A stretch of 49,303 nucleotides of DNA from Endomicrobiales bacterium. Lineage in GTDB: Bacteria; Elusimicrobiota; Endomicrobiia; Endomicrobiales; JAFGIL01. Position 1 is the stretch's first letter, and each line of letters opens with the position of its first letter. The notes under the pieces are model-generated. The model searched no databases. It was given only the letters and a program-made list of their open reading frames with translations, and was not told where the DNA came from. The stretch spans positions 1 through 49,303 of the forward strand of contig JAFGIL010000012.1 in the NCBI GenBank assembly GCA_016929635.1, in the 5' to 3' direction. The translations under genes and the position numbers were made by a program. Below, piece by piece: positions 19,450 to 27,555 of the stretch.

Positions 19450-20121
19450 ATGCCCAAATTCAAAGTTGACCTTCATGTGCACTCGCCTGCTTCAAACTGT
19501 TTTTACGGAAATGAGGACAGTTACGGTGAGATAATTTCCGAAGCCAAAAGAAAAAACCTGAAAATCATTGCAGTAACCGACCACCATTCAAGTAGGGGCA
19601 TAGAAAAAATAAGATTAAACGCAAAAAACCGGGGGATTCTTGTATTGCCGGGAGCGGAATTGACCTGCAGGATAAAAGATGTGGATGAGGTTTTTATTCT
19701 TGCTGTTTTTAATGAGAATTTTTCCGCTGGTGAAATTAAAAAAATGCTCTTATCCTGGAGAATACCCGAGAAACACTTCGGCTCAGGCGGGTTTGTCGTG
19801 CCTGAGGATGTTAAAAAAATCATAAATGACATAAGAGAAAAAGGCGGCCTGGCAATATCTTCAAGGTCTGATAAAACAGCGTACAGGCAGAAAGCGATTC
19901 CTGAATTGTTGTGCATGGGCATAAACACGTTTGATTTAGTTTATCCCGGTTCAATAGAAAAGATATTTTTGAAGCTCGACCCCCTGGCAAAAGAAAAGAT
20001 AAATTTTTTCACCTTTTCGGATTCCCACCAGCCGGGCGATGTTGGCTCGCGTTTTTCAGAGATAGAACTGGAAAAACCCGCGTATAGTTGTTTAATTGAA
20101 AAAATGGTTCAAAAAAGATAA
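19450..20121 (+). CDS. PHP-domain metal-dependent phosphoesterase-like protein
   Basis: A 223-residue single-domain PHP protein, a fold of trinuclear-metal phosphoesterases. Metal-ligand motifs are present in order: DLHVHS (7-12), TDHHSS (about 43-48), Glu in PGAELTC, and DSHQPGDVG near residue 195. Relatives range from nucleotide phosphatases to histidinol phosphatase, so the substrate is open. It starts about 28 bases after a hairpin repeat and is followed by a DUF6485-like gene. Confidence 0.82.
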   Translation: MPKFKVDLHVHSPASNCFYGNEDSYGEIISEAKRKNLKIIAVTDHHSSRGIEKIRLNAKNRGILVLPGAELTCRIKDVDEVFILAVFNENFSAGEIKKMLLSWRIPEKHFGSGGFVVPEDVKKIINDIREKGGLAISSRSDKTAYRQKAIPELLCMGINTFDLVYPGSIEKIFLKLDPLAKEKINFFTFSDSHQPGDVGSRFSEIELEKPAYSCLIEKMVQKR

Positions 20122-20157
20122 AATAGGTTTTTAGAGATTAATATTCGGAGGATAGCT

Positions 20158-20370
20158 ATGTCATCCTGCAAAAATCTTGAAAAAAACAAAAAGAAATGCA
20201 ACTGCACTTATGAGCCCTGCAGCCACAAGGGTATGTGCTGCGAATGCATTGAGTATCACTGGTTTGCAAGCAAAGAGCTGCCTGCGTGCTTTTTCCCAAA
20301 GGATGCGGAAAGGACGTATGACCGCTCGCTTGAGAATTTCATAAAAATATGGAGTAAAAAAATAGGTTAA
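20158..20370 (+). CDS. DUF6485-like small Cys-rich protein
   Basis: A 70-residue cytosolic protein with clustered cysteines: CNCTYEPC (14-21), [10 protein letters not shown] (25-34) and the invariant-looking PACFFP (42-47), followed by [12 protein letters not shown]. This arrangement matches the DUF6485 family of anaerobes as I recall it. The cysteine pattern suggests zinc or iron-sulfur binding, but the function is unknown. A CGGAGGA ribosome site precedes the ATG. The next gene starts one base after its stop. Confidence 0.85.
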   Translation: MSSCKNLEKNKKKCNCTYEPCSHKGMCCECIEYHWFASKELPACFFPKDAERTYDRSLENFIKIWSKKIG

Positions 20371-20371
20371 T

Positions 20372-21661
20372 ATGCTTAAAAAGATTTATTACTGGTTGCC
20401 TGTTTTTCTATGGTGCTCGCTTATATTCTATCTTTCCGGGGTGCCGTATTTAAAAACAGAGCTGGGCTACTGGGATTTTATACTGCGAAAAATCGCCCAT
20501 ATTGTTGAGTACGGCATTTTGTTTTTGCTTGTCCAGAGGGCGTTGTTTCACAGCGGCCTGAAATGGCAGCCTAAAAGGATATATCTCGTATCCATAATAT
20601 TTTCTGTTTTATATGCTGTTTCCGACGAATACCATCAGTCGTTTGTTCCAGGCCGCGGCCCCTCGGCATACGATGTAGGAGTGGATTCAGCCGGCGTGTT
20701 TTTGTTTTATTTATATTTGAGCAATAAAGACTATTTATTTAAGACACTGAAGACCGGAATGAAAAGCAATATCGTCAAATTAATGGTTTTACTGCTGTCA
20801 ATCTGTTCTTTTTATGCATGCGGGCCGAACTACCAGTTCAGTAAAGCCAGCAAGCTTGAAAAAAAAGGTTTTTACGTGGAAGCTGCCCTTGAGTATGAAA
20901 AAGTATCTGATAAATATCCAGATCACCCGAAAGCGCCGGAATCCTTATACAGGATAGGCTGCATATTTCAGAAGAATCTAAAAGTATATTCCCAAGCCCG
21001 TCTTTATTTTAACAGGCTTCTTGATAGGTATTCTGAACTTGAAAACTGGAAACATTTAGCCGAATTGGGGTTGTTTAATTCCCCTGATTATTTTCCTTTA
21101 AATGACGGAAATTTCTGGATTGAAGGCGATTCAAAAACCGGAGGAAGAAACATGCAGTCCAAATGGGCCTGTAAGCAGGTTTCCACCGATACTTTTCATA
21201 TTAAACGCAGTATTACCGCAGGTAAAAGCTTTGTAACAAGCGTTAGCAGGTATTTCAGAAAGCAGAGTTTTGAGCTTCGCGAATACACAAGCGAAAAATC
21301 AAAAAGATATACTATTATCATTTCTTATCCGTTTAAAGAAGGAAGGACCTGGAAAACCGTGCGTGATAATAGAGGCGTAGATTATTTAATTGTCAGCAAT
21401 GGCGTATCCGTGGACGTAAAAGCAGGCAAGTTCAGGGATTGTTTGAAAGTCAGGGAAAGATACAATGATTTGCCCGGGTCGGTAAAGTTTAATTACTATG
21501 CCCCGGAAGTTGGCTGGGTATTAACTACCACGGCGAAATACGGGGGCAAAGAGCATAGAAGCAGCGAACTTCTATCCTACAATACCAATCCTGCCGAGAA
21601 TGTCATAAAGAAAGAACCAAAAAAAGAAAAAGTAAAAGAGAAGAAAAAAGAAAAAAAATAG
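20372..21661 (+). CDS. VanZ-like domain fused to a TPR lipoprotein
   Basis: A 429-residue protein in two parts. Residues 1 to about 120 form a VanZ-like membrane domain (several helices; RKIAHIVEYG, SDEYHQSFVPGR and D-x-G-V-D-S-x-G are family marks). At Met130 a complete lipoprotein signal begins: basic start, hydrophobic stretch and lipobox LSICSFYAC with Cys150. It is followed by a TPR-like region (about 158-230), a beta-rich domain (about 250-400) and a Lys/Glu-rich tail. Either a true fusion or two products from one frame with an internal start at 20759 is possible. No stop separates the parts and no strong internal ribosome site is visible. Confidence 0.75.
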   Translation: MLKKIYYWLPVFLWCSLIFYLSGVPYLKTELGYWDFILRKIAHIVEYGILFLLVQRALFHSGLKWQPKRIYLVSIIFSVLYAVSDEYHQSFVPGRGPSAYDVGVDSAGVFLFYLYLSNKDYLFKTLKTGMKSNIVKLMVLLLSICSFYACGPNYQFSKASKLEKKGFYVEAALEYEKVSDKYPDHPKAPESLYRIGCIFQKNLKVYSQARLYFNRLLDRYSELENWKHLAELGLFNSPDYFPLNDGNFWIEGDSKTGGRNMQSKWACKQVSTDTFHIKRSITAGKSFVTSVSRYFRKQSFELREYTSEKSKRYTIIISYPFKEGRTWKTVRDNRGVDYLIVSNGVSVDVKAGKFRDCLKVRERYNDLPGSVKFNYYAPEVGWVLTTTAKYGGKEHRSSELLSYNTNPAENVIKKEPKKEKVKEKKKEKK

Positions 21662-21718
21662 GATGTTGCAGTGCGGGATGGACCTGTTAACCCCGTCTAA
21701 CGCGGAGAGAGTTTAGAA

Positions 21719-22261
21719 ATGGCAGAGCTGGACAGACTAATTACGAGCAGAAGAAGCATCCGTAACTACCTGGATAAACCCGTAGAGAAGGGCAAAATTC
21801 AGGAAATGATCGAAGCGGTAAGATTAGCTCCTTCTGCGTGCAACTCCCAGCCGTGGCGGTTGATAATTGTAGATGAAAAAGATTTGAAAAATGAGTTAGC
21901 GAAAAAAGGATTGGGCGGCGTTGTTTCTAATGCCTGGGCAAAAACAGCTCCCGTAATTATAGTTGCGTGCAGCGACTTAAGTTTTTTTACCCATAAAATC
22001 GGGGAAAAAGTTCAGGGCGTGCAGTATCACCTTATAGATATGGGGATAGCCCTTGAGCATATGGTTTTAAAAGCAGCAGAGCTCAGTCTGGGCACGTGCT
22101 ATATCGGGTGGTTCAACTCCAGGCCGATCAAGCAGATATTAAATATACCTTCCTCATGGTCTGTAGATTGTCTGGTTACGTTAGGCTACCCAGCAGAAAT
22201 TCCGGAAGCAACTTCACGGAAATCAACTGCGGAGATTGCCTTTTATAATAAAATAGACTGA
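21719..22261 (+). CDS. Nitroreductase-family flavoprotein
   Basis: A 180-residue FMN-dependent oxidoreductase of the NfsA/NfsB-like superfamily. It shows SRRSIRNYLDKPV (10-22, FMN phosphate contact), APSACNSQPW (37-46) and GTCYIGWF (about 120-127). It is somewhat short, as in single-domain anaerobe members. The physiological substrate (quinone, nitro compound or other) cannot be read from sequence. A GCGGAGAGAG ribosome site lies about 7 bases upstream. Confidence 0.88.
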   Translation: MAELDRLITSRRSIRNYLDKPVEKGKIQEMIEAVRLAPSACNSQPWRLIIVDEKDLKNELAKKGLGGVVSNAWAKTAPVIIVACSDLSFFTHKIGEKVQGVQYHLIDMGIALEHMVLKAAELSLGTCYIGWFNSRPIKQILNIPSSWSVDCLVTLGYPAEIPEATSRKSTAEIAFYNKID

Positions 22262-22272
22262 CTATATAAATT

Positions 22273-25266
22273 ATGTCACAGGAAACAATAATTAAATCAG
22301 ATACAACACAAGATATTTTGGTTGACCTCAATACATACCAGAAACAGGCTGTCCGGCACGACAAGGGGCCCCTGTTGATTATTGCGGGTGCGGGAACCGG
22401 AAAAACGAGCGTCATAACAAGGCGTATTGCATATCTGATTGCGACAAAAAAAGCCAGGCCCAGCGAAATTCTCGCCCTTACTTTTACAGACAAAGCTGCC
22501 ACTGAGATGGAGGAAAGGGTCGACATACTGGTGCCGTACGGTTTCAACGATGTATGGCTTTCCACTTTTCATGCGTTCGGAGACAGGATATTAAGGGAAA
22601 ATGCGTTCGAAATAGGGTTATCTCCTGATTATCATCTCTTGACCCAGGCAGAAGCCGCGGTATTTTTTTACGAGAACCTTTTTAATTTCCAGTTAAAACA
22701 CTACCGTCCTTTAGGAAATCCGACCCAGTTCATCCGGGCAATGATAAATGTTTTCAGCCGTGCAAAAGACGAGGATATAAAACCTGATGATTATTTATTT
22801 TGTGCTCAAAAAGCTTTGAAAAAAGCCGTGAGCCCCAAGGAGACGGAAGAAGCTGAGAAACAGATTGAAGTCGCAAATGCATACAAAACGTATGAGGAGC
22901 TAAAAAGAAGAAACAATTATCTTGATTTCGGAGACCAGGTTGTTTTGGCGCTGGATCTTCTAAGGCAGAAACCAGCAATTTTAGAAAAATATCAGAAGAA
23001 GTTTAAATATATTCTTGTAGACGAATTCCAGGACACAAATTATGCACAGTTTGAGCTGGTTAAACTATTGTCTGCGACGCATAAAAATATAACCGTTGTC
23101 GGAGACGACGACCAGTCCATTTACAAGTTTCGCGGGGCCTGCCTCTCCAATATACTGGGTTTCAAAGAGGTTTATCCGGATTGCAGGGAAATAGTTCTCC
23201 GTGAAAATTACCGTTCAACCCAGATAATACTTAATTCAGCATACAAACTGATAAAACATAACAATCCCGAACGGCTGGAGGTAAGGAACAATATAAATAA
23301 AGAGCTTGAATCAAGCCGTTTGAAAGGAGAAGATGTTAAGCATCTGCACTTTGATACGCTCTCGACCGAAACGGATGAACTCTCAAAGATAATCAAAGAG
23401 AAAGTGAGCTCCGGCAGATACAGCTGGCGCGATATTGCAATACTGGTGCGTTCCAACGATTCTGTAATCCCTTTTTTGAAATCTTTGAATATGCTTGATA
23501 TCCCGTGGAGTTTCTCCGGGAACCAGGGCCTTTACAAGCGGGAAGAGATAAGGCTGCTGCTTGCTTTTTTAAGGTTAATGGCTAACCCCAACGATTCAGT
23601 CAGTTTGCATTATCTGGCGTTAAGCCAGTTGTATGAATTCGATCCGGTTGATTTGTCGTTGATTAATCATGTTGCCTCATATTATAAACGCTCTTTGTTC
23701 GATGTCATGAAGACCGCGGTGACGAACGCAAAGAAATATTCCGAGTTGGAAAATATGTCGGATGAGACTATATCCGGCATAAAAAAGCTACTGAATGATC
23801 TAAATGAGTATTACAGAATAGCACAGAAAGCCAGGACCGGGGAGCTGCTGTATTTATTCCTGAAAAAGACCAGGATACTGGACCGTCTCTACAACTCCAC
23901 GTCATTTAAGGATGCCGAGGAAGCGCAGAACATTGCAAAGTTTTTCAGGATAATCGATAACTTCGGCAAGGTGGCAAAGTACGACAGGGTTAACGGTTTT
24001 GTTGAGCACATTGATTCATTGCTGGCTTTGGGAGACGACCCTTCCATTGCAGAGCCCGAGTTTGATATTGATGCGGTTAATGTTTTAACTTATCATAAGG
24101 CAAAGGGCCTTGAGTTTCCCGTTGTATTTATGGTGTCGCTTGTTGAGGACAGGTTTCCTTCAAGAAACAAGAAAGAGCCGATAGAGCTTCCAACGGAGCT
24201 GATAAAGGACGTGCTGCCCACAGGAGATTATCATGTGCAGGAGGAACGCAGGCTGTTTTACGTGGGAATGACCCGGGCAAAAGATGAGCTCTATTTTACG
24301 AGTGCAAGGGATTACGGCGGCAAGCGTGCCAAAAAAATATCGCGTTTTGTAATAGAGGCGCTGGATAAACCTCAGGCGGATGAATCTTTTTATAAGTCCG
24401 GCATTAAGGAAAAACTGGAAAGATTTGCCCCCTGCGATACAAAATCGGAGTTGAGATTAATTTTACCCGGAAAGAAAGGAGTTTTAAAACTTTCCCCGTA
24501 TGCTATTGATGATTATCTGACCTGCCCGTTAAAATATAAATACGTTCATGTTATGCGCGTTCCTATTTTGCGCCATCATACGCTTGTTTTCGGCGAGGTC
24601 ATTCACAGGGTGTTAAGGGAGTACTACAGGGCAAAAAAAGAAAATAAAAAATTCGGGACGGAAGATTTAATAAAAATTTATAAAATGTTCTGGTCTTCAG
24701 CCGGATTTTTAAGCAGGGAGCACGAGGAAGAACGTTTCAGAAACGGCAGGGAGATTCTGTTAAAATATTTTCGTCAGCAGGAAAAAATCGGGATTATTCC
24801 TTTATCCGTAGAGGAAGATTTTAAATTCTTATTAGGCAAGGATATACGAGTTGTAGGGCGATGGGACAGGTTGGATGAAAGGCTGAACGCGAAATCCGTG
24901 GCTAAAAAATCCGGGAAAAAAGAGCAGAGCGGCGAAAGGGTGATAGTGGATTTCAAGACAACAACAAGAATAAAGGATCAGAAAACAGCGGACAGGGAGA
25001 TAAAACAGAGCATTCAACTTATAATTTATGCTTTGGGGCACAAAATGAAGTACGGGAAACTTCCCGACAGCCTTGAACTGCATTTTTTGGAGTCAAATAT
25101 AGTTGCTTCTTTTAAACCCACATCCGAAATGATAGAAGACATTAAAGATAAAATCGTTACAGTAGCGGCGGGCATCAAGCAGATGCGGTTTTCTGCCAGG
25201 CCGACTTACATGGCGTGCCAGTATTGCGCTTATTCCAATATATGCCCGGCACAGAGGACAAACTGA
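22273..25266 (+). CDS. UvrD/PcrA-type helicase fused to an Fe-S PD-(D/E)XK nuclease
   Basis: A 997-residue SF1A DNA helicase with all core motifs: GAGTGKT (39-45), TFTDKAATEM, VDEFQDTN (about 249-256), GDDDQSIYKFRG, ENYRS, TYHKAKGLEFP (about 607-617) and YVGMTRAKDEL (about 662-672). The C-terminus is a RecB/Cas4-like nuclease: LSPYAIDDYLTCPLKYK (first Cys near 751), FGEVIHR, VIVDFKTT (about 891-898) and CQYCAYSNIC (about 981-990). The four cysteines (one plus three) fit a 4Fe-4S cluster as in AddB and Cas4. It likely processes DNA ends or recombination intermediates. No AddA/AddB partner is adjacent. No clear ribosome site. Confidence 0.93.
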   Translation: MSQETIIKSDTTQDILVDLNTYQKQAVRHDKGPLLIIAGAGTGKTSVITRRIAYLIATKKARPSEILALTFTDKAATEMEERVDILVPYGFNDVWLSTFHAFGDRILRENAFEIGLSPDYHLLTQAEAAVFFYENLFNFQLKHYRPLGNPTQFIRAMINVFSRAKDEDIKPDDYLFCAQKALKKAVSPKETEEAEKQIEVANAYKTYEELKRRNNYLDFGDQVVLALDLLRQKPAILEKYQKKFKYILVDEFQDTNYAQFELVKLLSATHKNITVVGDDDQSIYKFRGACLSNILGFKEVYPDCREIVLRENYRSTQIILNSAYKLIKHNNPERLEVRNNINKELESSRLKGEDVKHLHFDTLSTETDELSKIIKEKVSSGRYSWRDIAILVRSNDSVIPFLKSLNMLDIPWSFSGNQGLYKREEIRLLLAFLRLMANPNDSVSLHYLALSQLYEFDPVDLSLINHVASYYKRSLFDVMKTAVTNAKKYSELENMSDETISGIKKLLNDLNEYYRIAQKARTGELLYLFLKKTRILDRLYNSTSFKDAEEAQNIAKFFRIIDNFGKVAKYDRVNGFVEHIDSLLALGDDPSIAEPEFDIDAVNVLTYHKAKGLEFPVVFMVSLVEDRFPSRNKKEPIELPTELIKDVLPTGDYHVQEERRLFYVGMTRAKDELYFTSARDYGGKRAKKISRFVIEALDKPQADESFYKSGIKEKLERFAPCDTKSELRLILPGKKGVLKLSPYAIDDYLTCPLKYKYVHVMRVPILRHHTLVFGEVIHRVLREYYRAKKENKKFGTEDLIKIYKMFWSSAGFLSREHEEERFRNGREILLKYFRQQEKIGIIPLSVEEDFKFLLGKDIRVVGRWDRLDERLNAKSVAKKSGKKEQSGERVIVDFKTTTRIKDQKTADREIKQSIQLIIYALGHKMKYGKLPDSLELHFLESNIVASFKPTSEMIEDIKDKIVTVAAGIKQMRFSARPTYMACQYCAYSNICPAQRTN

Positions 25267-25356
25267 CTTTAAATTTGAAAAATTCCTCATAATTTTGTAT
25301 TTATTAATATATTAATTATAGACCAACGCAATATGCGCGTTTAACAGGAGGTATTA

Positions 25357-25650
25357 ATGGCAACATTTTTTATGTATGGAAAGTATTCCTCTGAAGCTTT
25401 AAAAGGTATTTCCGAGGACCGGACAAAGAAAGCAACAGGCGTTATTGAGAGATGCGGCGGTAAAGTGAACTCCATGTATGCAATGCTGGGAGAGCACGAC
25501 CTGGCGCTGGTAGTTGATTTCCCCGGTATAGAAGAAGCCATGAAAGCTTCAATTCTTTTGAATAAACTGTCGGGAATATCTTTTTCGACAGTACCCGCGG
25601 TTACGGTTGACAAGTTTGACCAGATTGCCACTGAAATCGTAAAGGGATAG
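25357..25650 (+). CDS. GYD-domain protein
   Basis: A 97-residue single GYD-like domain (ferredoxin-like alpha/beta barrel dimers). It starts FFMYGKYSSEALKGI and contains GGKVNSMYAMLGEHDLALVV, the region that gives the family its name (G-x-HD in place of GxYD). Function is unknown in general. AGGAGG at 25348-25353 is an excellent ribosome site. It stands alone, with a weak terminator downstream. Confidence 0.82.
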   Translation: MATFFMYGKYSSEALKGISEDRTKKATGVIERCGGKVNSMYAMLGEHDLALVVDFPGIEEAMKASILLNKLSGISFSTVPAVTVDKFDQIATEIVKG

Positions 25651-25725
25651 TTTAATAATATAAAAGAAATATATAAATATCGGGAAAATCTGCGGGGTTT
25701 ACTAAACACTTATAGAGCTTTTAGT

Positions 25726-25760
25726 AGAAAACACCTCGGCTGTTTTCTTGACTTTTAATT
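25726..25760 (+). terminator. Possible terminator after the GYD gene
   Basis: Stem AGAAAACA (25726-25733) and TGTTTTCT (25741-25748), loop CCTCGGC, then TGACTTTTAA. The stem is A/T-rich and the tract short. Its right arm touches the -35 of the flbD promoter. Confidence 0.4.
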
Positions 25761-25776
25761 CGTCAAATAGTAAAAT
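25748..25776 (+). promoter_or_regulatory. Sigma70-type promoter for flbD-motA-motB
   Basis: TTGACT (25748-25753), a 17-base spacer and TAAAAT (25771-25776), about 43 bases before the flbD ATG. It looks like a housekeeping promoter, not a flagellar sigma28/54 type. Confidence 0.7.
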
Positions 25777-25818
25777 ACTCTCTAATGTTCTGATTGTACC
25801 TTCTGGAAATGAGGATAG

Positions 25819-26022
25819 ATGATAAAACTCCACAGATTAAACGGACAGGATATAATATTAAATGCCGAGTTGATTGAGGCTATTGAGGCGATACCCGATA
25901 CATCGATAATTCTATATACAGGAAACCGCTTTATTGTTAAGGAATCCCCGGATGAGGTTCGGGATCTTGTCCTGGATTATAAAAGTTCAATCAGTAAGAG
26001 TATTCCTAAAACAAAAAAGTAA
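25819..26022 (+). CDS. flbD: FlbD-family flagellar protein
   Basis: A 67-residue protein matching the small FlbD family found in flagellar operons (MIKLHRLNGQDIILNAELIE, then the TGNRFIVKES region). The family is not the NtrC-like FlbD of Caulobacter; its role is unclear. AATGAGGATAG supplies the ribosome site. It precedes motA by 45 bases, as in many spirochete and Firmicutes flagellar clusters, which supports the call. Confidence 0.88.
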   Translation: MIKLHRLNGQDIILNAELIEAIEAIPDTSIILYTGNRFIVKESPDEVRDLVLDYKSSISKSIPKTKK

Positions 26023-26067
26023 TTGAATATTGAATAAAATTAAAATATACAAATTCCTGGAGGCAAG

Positions 26068-26874
26068 ATGGATCTAACTACCCTGATAGGAGCAGTAGCG
26101 GGCTTATTGCTAATAACAATCGGTATAATGCTCAAAGGACAGACTGGATTCAGCATCACTCAATTTTTGCTTTTTTGGAACTTTCCTTCAATATTAATAA
26201 CTTTTGGCGGTACTTTTGCCGCGATACTTATCAACTATCCCGTAAAGCAGGTAGTCGGGGTTTTCAAGATTGCAAAGAAAGTACTTACCGAGCCCGATGA
26301 GCAGACTTCCCGTCTTATAGGTACGTTCGTTTCGTTATCCCAGAAAGCAAAAAAAGAAGGATTTTTATCGTTAGAGAGCGACGTGAAAAAGCTGGATAAC
26401 GATTTCTTAAAAAGAGGCCTTGGCCTGGTTATCGACGGACAGGACCATGAGTTTATCCGCTCTTTGCTTGAGACAGAAGTTAACTTCATTCAGGAACGCC
26501 ATAAAATCGGGCAGGAAATATTCGTAACATTCGGCACATATTCACCTGCATTCGGAATGATAGGAACAATAATAGGTCTTATTCAGATGCTAGCCAATTT
26601 ACAGGACCAGGCGCAGATTGCTTCTGGTATGGCGGTCGCTCTTTTGACCACGTTTTACGGAGCAACTGCGGCATATTTGATTTTTTTGCCTATAGCCGGA
26701 AAGCTTAAACGCAGGAGTGAAAGCGAGCTTTTAGTAAAGGAGATTATAATAAGAGGGGTATTATTGATTCAATCAGGAACAACCCCGTCTATTATAGAAG
26801 CAAATCTTCAGGCGTATTTAGAGCCCCGTTTGAGAAAACTTCGCGCTGCAGCGGAACGGGCAGGAGTTATCTAG
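26068..26874 (+). CDS. motA: Flagellar motor stator protein MotA
   Basis: MotA is the proton or sodium channel subunit of the flagellar stator. The 268 residues include four membrane helices (about 5-22, 30-52, 150-172 and 182-205), a cytoplasmic loop between the second and third, and the conserved SPAFGMIGTIIGLIQML at the third helix. CCTGGAGGCA is the ribosome site. motB starts four bases after its stop. An ExbB/TolQ assignment is unlikely given this domain layout and neighbours. Confidence 0.95.
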   Translation: MDLTTLIGAVAGLLLITIGIMLKGQTGFSITQFLLFWNFPSILITFGGTFAAILINYPVKQVVGVFKIAKKVLTEPDEQTSRLIGTFVSLSQKAKKEGFLSLESDVKKLDNDFLKRGLGLVIDGQDHEFIRSLLETEVNFIQERHKIGQEIFVTFGTYSPAFGMIGTIIGLIQMLANLQDQAQIASGMAVALLTTFYGATAAYLIFLPIAGKLKRRSESELLVKEIIIRGVLLIQSGTTPSIIEANLQAYLEPRLRKLRAAAERAGVI

Positions 26875-26878
26875 TATT

Positions 26879-27535
26879 ATGGCAATAAAAGGCCGCGGTA
26901 AGGACGTATCTGTAGGCAAGGGTTCACCCCCGTGGATGACAACCTATTCTGACCTTGTCACCCAGCTGTTGATATTTTTTGTTATGCTTTTTGCATTATC
27001 TGCTGCTGCAGTTGACGAGCAGCTTAAAAAAATAAAAGAGAAAATTGATAACTACGTTGAAGTCAGCCATTTAACTAATGTTGTTTTTACAAAGATAACG
27101 CAAAAAGAGGGTTTGGTTGTATCGCTCAGAGAAAAGTTGATGTTTGACTCCGGAAAAGCAGATGTTCATAACGAAGCGAAAAGGGTTATTACGGATATAG
27201 TCCGCCTATTGCAGGGAGAACCTAACAGGGTTGCTGTTGAAGGCCATACGGACAACGTCCCAATTGCCACGCAGGAGTTCCCTTCCAATTGGGAGCTTTC
27301 AACTGCACGTGCGACAAATACAACAAGGTTTTTAATAGAGGAATTAAAGTTTAATCCAAAGCGTCTTTCCTCGGCTGGTTATGGGGAATATCAGCCAATA
27401 GCTTCCAACGCAACTATTAATGGACGCGCAGAAAACCGCAGGGTCGATATCGTGGTCCGCAGACTGGATATCGCAGAGATGAAAGCCTGGCGCGAAAAAT
27501 TAAGAGACCAAGCCCGCAAGACAGTAGGGCAATAG
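26879..27535 (+). CDS. motB: Flagellar motor protein MotB
   Basis: MotB anchors the stator to peptidoglycan. The 218-residue protein has the single N-terminal helix with WMTTYSDLVTQLLIFFVMLF (about 19-38), where the Asp is the proton-carrying residue. A C-terminal OmpA-like peptidoglycan-binding domain (about 90-200) carries VEGHTDNVPI and the NRRVDI motif. It is a little short because the linker is brief. Cotranscribed with motA. No other flagellar genes are in the window, so the motor and filament must be encoded elsewhere if present. Confidence 0.95.
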   Translation: MAIKGRGKDVSVGKGSPPWMTTYSDLVTQLLIFFVMLFALSAAAVDEQLKKIKEKIDNYVEVSHLTNVVFTKITQKEGLVVSLREKLMFDSGKADVHNEAKRVITDIVRLLQGEPNRVAVEGHTDNVPIATQEFPSNWELSTARATNTTRFLIEELKFNPKRLSSAGYGEYQPIASNATINGRAENRRVDIVVRRLDIAEMKAWREKLRDQARKTVGQ

Positions 27536-27555
27536 AAAAAGGCAGGAATAGAATT

